Assembly: GCA_001664505.1 (NCBI GenBank)
Contig: CP011806.1
Span: 5,878,153-5,942,152, forward strand
From: Acidobacteria bacterium Mor1
GTDB lineage: Bacteria; Acidobacteriota; Polarisedimenticolia; Polarisedimenticolales; Polarisedimenticolaceae
Direction of reading: 5' to 3'
DNA: 64,000 nucleotides
The notes below the pieces were generated by a model. It searched no databases and was not told the origin of the DNA. It saw nothing but the letters and a program-made list of their open reading frames with translations. Shown piece by piece: positions 17,169 to 24,517 of the stretch (within the stretch, counting starts at the first letter, position 1; every line of letters starts with the position of its first letter). A program made the translations under genes and the position numbers.

Positions 17169-19070
17169 ATGAGCGACCAAAAGCCCAGGACCTCCCAGAC
17201 CCTCATCCAGTTCTTCAAGACCTACTTGAAGCGCCAGTGGGTCTGGATCACCGTGGCGCTCCTCGCCGCGCCGCTCTACGCCCTGGCCACTACCGGGACC
17301 ATCATCATGATCGAGCCGATCTTCGGCGAGGTCCTGATGGCCACCCCGGCGGAGATGGATCAGGGCGGGATCGGAATACCGAGCTTCGGCGGCTCGGACG
17401 AGGACGGAGACGAGGACTCCTTCCTCGGCCGCTTCAACCTGAAGAAAATCAGCGGCCTGGCCTACGGCAAGCTCAAGGCCGCCTTCGATATCGGCCCGCA
17501 CAACGTCGTCTACTTCGTGCCGCTCCTGGTGATCTGCGTCTATCTGTTGCGCAACTTCGCCAGCTTCAGCAGCGACTACTCGTTCCAGCGGGTGGCGCTC
17601 GGCGTGACCAACGACATCCGCAACGATCTCTACGGCCGCATCATCGGACAGTCGAGCCGCTTTCACCTGAGGCACAAGTCGGGGGAGCTGGTCAGCCGGG
17701 TGGTCAATGACGTCTCGATCATGCAAACGGCGATCTCCCAGAACGTGCTGGACCTGGTCAAGGAGAGTCTGACCGCGCTGTTCCTGCTGTACCTGCTGAT
17801 CTCCTCCAACCCCAAGTTGGCGTCGATCTGTCTGCTGGCCATGCCGCTGATCCTGTTGCCCATCGTGCGCTTCGGCTCCAGCATGCGCCGGGTCAGCCGC
17901 CGCATCCAGATGCGCATCGCCGAGGTCACCTCGTTGATGAACGAAGGGGTGCGGGGGCACACGGTGGTCAAGGCCTTCGGCGCCGAACGCTTCGAGCGGG
18001 ACCGCTTCCGCTCGGCGACGACGAACCACCTGCGGGCCAACCTGCGCGCGCAATTGCTGGCGTCGTTGTCCAGTCCGTTCATCGAGATGGTGGGCGTGCT
18101 GATCGGCGCATCGCTATTGGTCTACGCCGGCATCATGGTGCGCCGGGGAGAGATGACCGCGCCCCAGCTGATTTCGTTCCTGGCCAACCTGTTGGTGCTT
18201 TACCAACCGGTGCGCAAGCTCAACCGGGTCAACCTGATCCTGCAGCAGGCCACGGCGGCGGGTTACCGGGTCATCGAGCTGATGGAGTACGAGAACGAGG
18301 TTCACGAACTCCCTGCAGCGAAGGAAGCCCAGGGAGTCGGCGAGGGCATCGAACTCTGCGACGTGACCTTCGCCTACGACCAGAAACGGGTGCTGGACCA
18401 GGTGGCGCTCTCGGTGCGCACCGGCGAGGTGGTGGCCTTGGTCGGCCCCAGCGGCGCCGGCAAGACCACCATCGTCAATCTGCTCCCGCGCTTTTTCGAT
18501 CCCGACGAGGGACGGATCGAGATCGGCGGCCAGGACATCCGCGGCCTGACCCTCGATAGCCTGCGGGCGATGATCGGTGTGGTGACCCAGGAGACCTTCC
18601 TGTTCGACGGCACCATCCGGGAGAACATCGCCTACGGCCTCAAGGATCGCACCGACGCCCAGGTCGAGGCGGCGGCCAAGGCGGCCTACGCCCACGAGTT
18701 CATCCAGCAGCTCGATCAGGGCTACGAGAGCCGGGTCGGCGAGGCGGGGACATTTCTTTCCGGCGGCCAGCGTCAGCGGTTGGCCATCGCCCGGGCGTTG
18801 CTCAAGGATGCGCCGATCCTGATCCTCGACGAGGCGACCTCCCAGCTCGACAGCGAGTCGGAGTCGCTGGTGCAGAAGGCGCTGAGCAACCTGATGCAGG
18901 GGCGCACCACGCTGGTGATCGCCCACCGTCTGGCCACGGTGATCGGTGCCGACCGGATCATCGTGATGGAGGCGGGCCGGGTGGTCGAAGAGGGGAACCA
19001 CGAGCAGCTGCTGGCCAGGGACGGGATCTACCGGCGGCTGTACGACCTGCAGTTCAAGCAGGGCGCCTGA
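17169..19070 (+). CDS. msbA: MsbA-like ABC transporter (ATPase fused to permease)
   Basis: 633 residues. An N-terminal six-helix exporter domain (with an acidic insertion near residues 75-90 between the first helices) is followed by a nucleotide-binding domain: Walker A GPSGAGKTT at about 426-434, Q-loop VTQETF, signature LSGGQRQR near 530 and Walker B ILILDEATS. The half-transporter layout and the sequence around TTIVNLLPRFFDP match MsbA, the flippase for lipid A-core. The LPS-kinase-like genes immediately downstream support a lipid A role. TAAGAT at 17151-17156 is a candidate -10; no strong ribosome-binding site is seen. Confidence 0.9.
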   Translation: MSDQKPRTSQTLIQFFKTYLKRQWVWITVALLAAPLYALATTGTIIMIEPIFGEVLMATPAEMDQGGIGIPSFGGSDEDGDEDSFLGRFNLKKISGLAYGKLKAAFDIGPHNVVYFVPLLVICVYLLRNFASFSSDYSFQRVALGVTNDIRNDLYGRIIGQSSRFHLRHKSGELVSRVVNDVSIMQTAISQNVLDLVKESLTALFLLYLLISSNPKLASICLLAMPLILLPIVRFGSSMRRVSRRIQMRIAEVTSLMNEGVRGHTVVKAFGAERFERDRFRSATTNHLRANLRAQLLASLSSPFIEMVGVLIGASLLVYAGIMVRRGEMTAPQLISFLANLLVLYQPVRKLNRVNLILQQATAAGYRVIELMEYENEVHELPAAKEAQGVGEGIELCDVTFAYDQKRVLDQVALSVRTGEVVALVGPSGAGKTTIVNLLPRFFDPDEGRIEIGGQDIRGLTLDSLRAMIGVVTQETFLFDGTIRENIAYGLKDRTDAQVEAAAKAAYAHEFIQQLDQGYESRVGEAGTFLSGGQRQRLAIARALLKDAPILILDEATSQLDSESESLVQKALSNLMQGRTTLVIAHRLATVIGADRIIVMEAGRVVEEGNHEQLLARDGIYRRLYDLQFKQGA

Positions 19071-19078
19071 TCGCGCGG

Positions 19079-19741
19079 CTACTTGCCGCGAATCCGATTC
19101 CAGAGCCGCTTCAGCCGCCGGGTGCGGGCGTAGCGCCGGGCGGCGGTCACGCCGACCGCTTCCATCGCGGCCTGCTCGTCCTGTCCCAGGTAGCGGGCCC
19201 GCAGCCGGGCCACGGTCACGCGATCACGTTCGGCCATCCGTCTGAACAGCGACCGCCGCAGCGGCCCGGGACGGTCTCCCAGCACCAGGGCCGTGGCCAG
19301 GTCGACGACGAACACCCGGCCGTCAACCGCCAGCAGGATGTCCCGATGGTGCAGGTCTCCGAGGGCGACGCCGAGTTCGTGCAGCCCGGCCACCACCTCG
19401 CCGAGACGATCGAAGGCCTCGGCGGGCACCTCTCCGCGGGGGTGCTCGGCCAGCGGGCGCGCCGGCAGCCATCCGGTGACCAGCGACAACGGCCCGGGCG
19501 TCCCGTGGAAGGGCGCCAGGCCGTGGGCACCCGCCGCCGCCCGGTAGGCGGCGCTCTCCCGGCGGATCGAGGGCCGTCCGATCCAGCGCCGCACCCACCA
19601 GGAACGAGCGGAGTAGTCCTTGACGGCGTACTCCCGCTCGTCGAGCCGGTAGACTAGGACGTCGGCCTTGGTCGCGTTGCGGCCGGGCAGCCGACGGGTA
19701 GGCGAGGTGCCCCGCAGCTTGGAGTGGATTTCGGCGCTCAT
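19079..19741 (-). CDS. LPS core/Kdo kinase-like protein (KdkA/WaaP/InaA group), copy 1
   Basis: 220 residues from the ATG at 19741; an upstream GTG at 19768 is possible. It has a minimal kinase fold: VKDYSARSWW supplies the ATP-binding lysine, LGDLHHRDIL is the catalytic loop (the usual HxD region appears as GDLHHRD) and FVVDLATAL holds the metal-binding aspartate (DFG position). Such RIO/Kdo-kinase-like proteins phosphorylate LPS sugars. It lies 8 bases beyond msbA on the opposite strand and is divergent from a paralogue at 19794. Confidence 0.82.
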   Translation of the reverse strand: MSAEIHSKLRGTSPTRRLPGRNATKADVLVYRLDEREYAVKDYSARSWWVRRWIGRPSIRRESAAYRAAAGAHGLAPFHGTPGPLSLVTGWLPARPLAEHPRGEVPAEAFDRLGEVVAGLHELGVALGDLHHRDILLAVDGRVFVVDLATALVLGDRPGPLRRSLFRRMAERDRVTVARLRARYLGQDEQAAMEAVGVTAARRYARTRRLKRLWNRIRGK

Positions 19742-19793
19742 GGGCGCGCTGTGATCGGTGCCTGCCACTTGTTCGAGGAGCCGTGATCCGGCC

Positions 19794-20510
19794 GTGAGAC
19801 CTGCGACCTTACCATCCGAAGGTGGGCCCGACCAAGGCCCCGGCCTCGACCGCCTGCGGATCGAGCAGGGGATCGTCGGCTACCTGCGCCGGGGCAACCC
19901 CTACAAGGCGGATCTGCTGCTGGTGGATCTGGGGCAGGGGCCGTTCCTGGTGAAGGACTACGCCGACAAGTCCTGGCGCCGTCGTCTGCTCGGACGGATC
20001 CAGATCGCCCGGGAGGCCGCCGCCTACCGGCATCTCGGTGAGCTCGGCGGCGTGCCCCGCTTTCTCGGTCGGGTCGATCGTTGGGCGCTGGCCGTGGAGC
20101 ACGTGCAGGCGGGACAGCTCAGCGCCGATCCCGAGCGGCACCGCCGTGCCCGGGAGTACCTGGATCGCCTGCGGTCGGTGATCGACGGCATGCACCGCAC
20201 GGGGCTCGTGCACCTGGACCTGCGGGGCAAGAGCAACGTGCTGAGCGGCAAGCAGGGAGAACTCTGGGTGGTCGATCTGGCCGGCGGGCTGCGCTTCCGC
20301 CCGGGCTCCATCCTGCACCGCACTCTCGGCGGGCTGCTGGAGTCCGCCGACAGGCAGGCCTGGCTCAAGTGGAAGGCGCGGCTCCTGCCCGATGAGCTGG
20401 AGGCGAGCGAAGAGGCGGCGCTCGACCGCTACCGCTGGATCCGGAAGCTGTGGTTTTTCAACCGGCGCCACGCCAGCCCGATCGATCCCCGTTCGCGGCC
20501 GCGCCGCTAG
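19794..20510 (+). CDS. LPS core/Kdo kinase-like protein, copy 2
   Basis: About 238 residues from a GTG at 19794; another GTG at 19758 is also possible and neither has a well-spaced ribosome-binding site (GAGGAG lies at 19775-19780). Kinase-fold motifs are VKDYADKSWRRR (lysine), EAAAYRHL (glutamate of the C helix), VHLDLRGKSN (catalytic loop) and LWVVDLAGG (metal-binding aspartate). It is clearly paralogous to the divergent gene at 19079-19741 (shared VKDY..SW, RE.AAYR and VVDLA motifs). The two may phosphorylate different LPS positions (inference). Confidence 0.82.
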   Translation: MRPATLPSEGGPDQGPGLDRLRIEQGIVGYLRRGNPYKADLLLVDLGQGPFLVKDYADKSWRRRLLGRIQIAREAAAYRHLGELGGVPRFLGRVDRWALAVEHVQAGQLSADPERHRRAREYLDRLRSVIDGMHRTGLVHLDLRGKSNVLSGKQGELWVVDLAGGLRFRPGSILHRTLGGLLESADRQAWLKWKARLLPDELEASEEAALDRYRWIRKLWFFNRRHASPIDPRSRPRR

Positions 20511-20550
20511 CGCGGCGTTCGCCTTCGGCGGCGCTTCAGGAACCGTTCTT

Positions 20551-21819
20551 TCAGGGGCCGGCGGACGATGCGGCCGAGGCACGCTCCGCCGGCGCGTAGT
20601 AGCCCGAGCGGGTGACCACTTCCAGATCGGGGCGTCCGGGAATGGTCAGCCGGACCTCGCGCCAGGCTCCGTCACGATCCTTGTTGTCGGAGCTGTAGGC
20701 CACCGAGTACTGGTGGCGCAGATCGGCGGCGACGTCGTCGAAGGCCTGCTTCAGTTGGCCCGAACGCCGGGAGAAGAAGGCGCGTCCGCCGGTGGTGCCG
20801 GCGATGCGGCCGAGGATCGACGCCAGGCTCTCGCGACCGTAGAAGTCGAGCTTGTTCTCGAGGTCCCGGCCGAAGCCGATGGCGAAGATCATGATGTCCT
20901 TGCGCAGCGCCTGATCGAGCGCCTCGTCCAGGGTGTGCAGGCTGCCCGGCTCGAGGCCGGTGCGGGCCTCGTCCCGGCCGTCGGAGAGCAGCACCATGAC
21001 CTTGCGGCCGTTGAACGCGCTCATGCTCTTGGAGGTGCGCCAGATGGCGTCGTAGAGGGCGGTGCCCCCTTCGGGCTCGGTTTCGCGGATCGCCTTCTCC
21101 AGCAGGGCAGGCTGATCGGTGACCTCCTGGCGAACCTCGACCCGGTCGCTGAAGGTGACGAACATGCCCTGGTCGCCGGTCTGCATCACGTCGAGGAAGC
21201 TCAGCGCCGCCTTGCGGGCGGACTCGATCTTGCGGCCCTCGCTCATGGTGGTCGACGTATCGAGCACCACGGCGACCTGCAGTCCCTTGCGTTCGGAGGT
21301 GAAGCGGTCGATCCGCTCCCGGCGGCCGTCCTCGGTCAGCACGAAGTCGGCGGGGTCCAGGTCGGTGACGTAGTTGCCCGACTTGTCCCGCACCACCACG
21401 TAGAGGTTGACCAGGTCGACCTGCTGCACCTGGTTGATGCGCAGGGGGCTGGTGTTGAGGAACGCGGTCGCCGTGCGGCCGTCGCTCAGCCGGGCCACGG
21501 CCTTGATCAGGTGGCCCTCGGCGCCGTCACCGGCATCCCAGGTGTAGACCCAGGGGGCGCTTTCGAGGGTGGCGATGGAGATACCGTCGACCCGCAGCTC
21601 GATGGATTCGACCTGAGTCCCGGCGGGCGGGTTGACTCCGAGTTCGATGCGGGTGGGGCCGAGGGCGGTCGCGCGGTTGCGCGGGCTCTCGAAGGTCACC
21701 GCACCGCGGACCGAATCGGTCTCGGGCACCACCGGAGTCTCGGCCTGGACCGCCGACATCGCGGAACCGATAAGCAGCATGACCATGACGCGCCGCGCGC
21801 GTCCGAGCCAGACGTTCAT
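20551..21819 (-). CDS. Secreted von Willebrand factor A-domain protein (acidobacterial VWFA-related type)
   Basis: 422 residues from the ATG at 21819 (a GTG directly before it is also possible). A signal peptide covers about residues 1-27, then an Ig-like region, then YVVVRDKSGNYVTDLDPADF and a VWA domain with a MIDAS-type DTSTTMSEG metal site, KVMVLLSDGRDEA, and a tail ending near RSGYYAP. This order matches the acidobacterial VWFA-related family (TIGR03436), abundant but functionally uncharacterised. Probably binds protein or polymer partners in the periplasm. Monocistronic. Confidence 0.92.
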   Translation of the reverse strand: MNVWLGRARRVMVMLLIGSAMSAVQAETPVVPETDSVRGAVTFESPRNRATALGPTRIELGVNPPAGTQVESIELRVDGISIATLESAPWVYTWDAGDGAEGHLIKAVARLSDGRTATAFLNTSPLRINQVQQVDLVNLYVVVRDKSGNYVTDLDPADFVLTEDGRRERIDRFTSERKGLQVAVVLDTSTTMSEGRKIESARKAALSFLDVMQTGDQGMFVTFSDRVEVRQEVTDQPALLEKAIRETEPEGGTALYDAIWRTSKSMSAFNGRKVMVLLSDGRDEARTGLEPGSLHTLDEALDQALRKDIMIFAIGFGRDLENKLDFYGRESLASILGRIAGTTGGRAFFSRRSGQLKQAFDDVAADLRHQYSVAYSSDNKDRDGAWREVRLTIPGRPDLEVVTRSGYYAPAERASAASSAGP

Positions 21820-22004
21820 CACCGAACCCCCGTAATCCCCTCGAGCCGGCAGATCCCCTCACCGGCGCAACGTTACCGATCGAAACAACACCGCCGAGGC
21901 CGGTGTCATTCCGCACTGTCAATGTAGAACGTTACGCAAGGGGCCGCCCGGGTGGACCGAGCGGCGGCACCTTCGCTGCGGTGAACGGACCGCGGCAGGC
22001 GAAG

Positions 22005-23234
22005 CTAGGGCGATGAGGGGCCGGGTTCGGGGGCGGCTTCCGCGGCCGGAGGGGTCCGCGGTTCCGGCGCAGTCACCGCTGCCGGGACGTCCGGGGGACG
22101 TTCGGCCCTGGGGGAACCTGCACCGGTCAGCAGCACCAGGCCGATCGCCGGGGCCTCGAGCAGCAGCCAGAAGGCCAGCCACAGCGCCCAGGAGAAGACG
22201 AAGCCGAGGACTCCGAGGAACGACGGCACCACCACCAGCAGGGCGTAGGGGATGAAGCCCAGCAGGATCGCCCCGAGCAGCGACATCTCCCGGCGGATGC
22301 TCAACCCGACCCGTTCGCCGAGCCGGTGCAGGATCGCGGCGATGCCGAGCCACTTGAGCACGACGAAGGCGACGTAGAGAGCGGCGGCAACCGGGATGCC
22401 GAAGACGGTGGCCAGCAGGGTGGTGTTGAGCACGGTCAGCAGCAGGTAGGCGCCGACACCGGTCAGCAGCGCCGGGAAGTAGCGCACCGGGGCCTCACGG
22501 CTCATCACCCGCAGCCGGTCGGGGATCAGCGCCGCGAACACCAGGATCACGACGAAGAACAGCAACAGCTTGATCAGGCGGATCCAGGCCGCCAGCAGTG
22601 CCACCGCGGCGAGCGGTCCGCCGAGGCCCACGTCGAAGCCCAGGGGCAGATCGACCTGCCCGCCTTCGATGACGGCGCCGCGGTTGAGCAATGCTCCGGC
22701 GACGTTGATCATCTGGCCGCCGATCTCGGCGCTCGGCTCGAGAACCGAATCCGAGAGCACGCTGACCACGTCGTTGCGCACCTCGCCGGCGACCTCGACG
22801 TTGCCCCAGATCACCACCACCTGGCCGTCGACCAGCCCGTCGACGACGACGTCGGAGAAGATCGCGATCACGTTGCCGTCGACCCGGTGGTTCGGCTCGA
22901 CGTGGATCGTGTCACCGCCGAAGGTGAACTGGCCGCCGGGCTGCCGGACAAAGCGCCGGCGTAGCGTTCTTTCGGAGCCCACGTCGGCGGCGGCATCACC
23001 GGTCGCAGCCGAGCCTTCTGCGCCGGCTTCGGCCTGACCGGCCTCCGCGCCCGAGGCGTCGCCGGCGGCCGCGGCATCGGTTTCCACGTCGGCGGCTTCG
23101 CCGGCGGCCGAGCCTGCGGCATCGGTTTCCACGGCCGGGCCGCTGGCCAGCAGCGCCGGGGCCCAGGCGGGGGAGACCAGCAGGATCAGCAGCAGCCAGC
23201 GTGCGGTGCGCAGCCACCCACGGTCAGCTTTCAT
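22005..23234 (-). CDS. Exported membrane protein with bactofilin-like polymer-forming domain
   Basis: 409 residues. Signal peptide or first helix (about 9-30), an Ala/Glu/Gly-rich linker (about 35-85), a right-handed beta-helix-like region with repeated V-D-G steps (HRVDGNVIAIFSDVVVDG, VEVAGEVRNDVV, SAEIGGQMINVAG) as in bactofilin/polymer-forming domains, then about five transmembrane helices and a Pro/Ala-rich tail. It overlaps the anti-sigma gene by 11 bases and so belongs to the sigma/anti-sigma operon. Likely an envelope-stress or shape-related membrane protein (inference). Confidence 0.85.
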   Translation of the reverse strand: MKADRGWLRTARWLLLILLVSPAWAPALLASGPAVETDAAGSAAGEAADVETDAAAAGDASGAEAGQAEAGAEGSAATGDAAADVGSERTLRRRFVRQPGGQFTFGGDTIHVEPNHRVDGNVIAIFSDVVVDGLVDGQVVVIWGNVEVAGEVRNDVVSVLSDSVLEPSAEIGGQMINVAGALLNRGAVIEGGQVDLPLGFDVGLGGPLAAVALLAAWIRLIKLLLFFVVILVFAALIPDRLRVMSREAPVRYFPALLTGVGAYLLLTVLNTTLLATVFGIPVAAALYVAFVVLKWLGIAAILHRLGERVGLSIRREMSLLGAILLGFIPYALLVVVPSFLGVLGFVFSWALWLAFWLLLEAPAIGLVLLTGAGSPRAERPPDVPAAVTAPEPRTPPAAEAAPEPGPSSP

Positions 23235-23820
23235 GACGCCTCCGCGGGTCGACCAGATCCCGGCCGACCACCAGCACGATGGTTACGGCCATCAGGGCGA
23301 ACCCCCACAGCAGCACCGGCAGACTGGACAACTGAGCCTGGCCGACCAGATCCGGCAACGGTTCCACCAGGGAGGTGATGTAGTTCACCGGCGCGGCGAA
23401 CCACTCGGCCACCGAAGCGATCATGCCGCGTACCGCCGAGCCGATACCACGCCCCAGCGGCGCCAGGGGGCGCAGGGCGGCGGGCAGCAGCGGGATCAGC
23501 AGGGCCGCGCCTGCGAGGAGGGCCAGGGCGCCTCCGGCGGCGGTCAACAGGCCCCAGGCGAGTTGACGGTCGGAGACATCGTGGCGGGCGGGTCGAGGTT
23601 CGGCGCGAACCTGGCGCATCACGGCGCCCTGTACGTCGATCTCGAAATCGGGTTCGGTTCGGAGTGCCTCGAACGCCCGGGAGAGCGCCTGCTCCCGCTT
23701 CGCCTCGGCGGCGCAGGCGGCGCAGGCGGCAAGGTGTGCGTCGAGCGAACGCTGTTGTTTTGCGCTCAGGGTGCCGAGGCTGCGCTCGAACAGCCGGCGA
23801 CGGGCATCACGGCAGAGCAT
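23224..23820 (-). CDS. Zinc-finger anti-sigma factor-like membrane protein
   Basis: 198 residues from the ATG at 23820, which follows TTGGAGGGGAAC. The N-terminus carries a zinc-binding anti-sigma signature (Cys3; His29-x3-Cys33-x2-Cys36), then a linker and three hydrophobic helices (about 90-115, 125-150, 170-190). Its start overlaps the end of the ECF sigma gene by 14 bases. This is the classic layout of a sigma factor held at the membrane by its anti-sigma. Confidence 0.88.
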   Translation of the reverse strand: MLCRDARRRLFERSLGTLSAKQQRSLDAHLAACAACAAEAKREQALSRAFEALRTEPDFEIDVQGAVMRQVRAEPRPARHDVSDRQLAWGLLTAAGGALALLAGAALLIPLLPAALRPLAPLGRGIGSAVRGMIASVAEWFAAPVNYITSLVEPLPDLVGQAQLSSLPVLLWGFALMAVTIVLVVGRDLVDPRRRHES

Positions 23821-24388
23821 GTTCCCCTCCAAAGTGGCCGGGGTTGCGGCGGACGAGGATCTTGCGCAGGGCTTCGCGGCCCCGCATCAGCCGGGTCTTG
23901 ACGGTGCCCACGGGCACGGCCAGGGCACGGGCTGCATCCTCGACCTTGAGTCCTTCGATGTACACGAGCTTCAACGCCTCCTGATACTTGGGGGAGACTT
24001 CGTTCAGCGCCGCGCGCAACAGCGCGGCATCTTCGTCCTGCTCGACGCCGCTGCTCTGGGACGGCGTCGGGTCTTCCATTTGTTCCGGGAACTCGTCCTG
24101 TAGACGATCCCGTCGTCGGCGGCGGGTGAAATCCACCGAGTGGTTCACCGCCAACCGGTAGAGCCAGGTGGAGAAAGGGTGGTCCGGCCGGTAGCGGTGA
24201 AGGTTGCGAAACACCTTGATGAACACCTCGTTCACGACATCCTCGATGTCTTCGCGCCGGATTCCGTAGCGCCAGGCCACGCTTCCGACCATCCGCTGGT
24301 AGCGGCGAACCAACTCCGAGAATGCCTCGGTGTCACCCCCGAGGACCGCCTCGATGAGTTGCTGGTCCGGCGCTGATCCTTCCTCCAT
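23807..24388 (-). CDS. RpoE-like ECF sigma factor
   Basis: 193 residues from the ATG at 24388; the frame continues to a TTG at 24403 that would sit over the ribosome-binding region. Region 2 is at about 15-85 (EDIEDVVNEVFIKVFRNL, FSTWLYRLAVNHSVDF) and region 4 at about 125-180 (YQEALKLVYIEGLKVEDAA then VPVGTVKTRLMRGRE). First gene of a three-gene operon with its zinc anti-sigma and a bactofilin-like membrane protein, which suggests control by an envelope signal (inference). Confidence 0.93.
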   Translation of the reverse strand: MEEGSAPDQQLIEAVLGGDTEAFSELVRRYQRMVGSVAWRYGIRREDIEDVVNEVFIKVFRNLHRYRPDHPFSTWLYRLAVNHSVDFTRRRRRDRLQDEFPEQMEDPTPSQSSGVEQDEDAALLRAALNEVSPKYQEALKLVYIEGLKVEDAARALAVPVGTVKTRLMRGREALRKILVRRNPGHFGGEHALP

Positions 24389-24517
24389 TCCCCCGCCTCT
24401 CAATCGGTGGAACGTCCCGAATCCGTTTCGGTTCCCTCAGGTTCCGAAGCTACTATAGCCAGCGTCCGGCCAGGCATGGGGGCCGGGGTCGTTCGTATAT
24501 GTTCATGGAGTTCCGCG

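Noticed and set aside
20502-20517. CGCCGC/GCGGCG hairpin at the end of the second LPS-kinase-like gene as a terminator
   Set aside because: No T tract follows and such short GC stems are frequent in this base composition.
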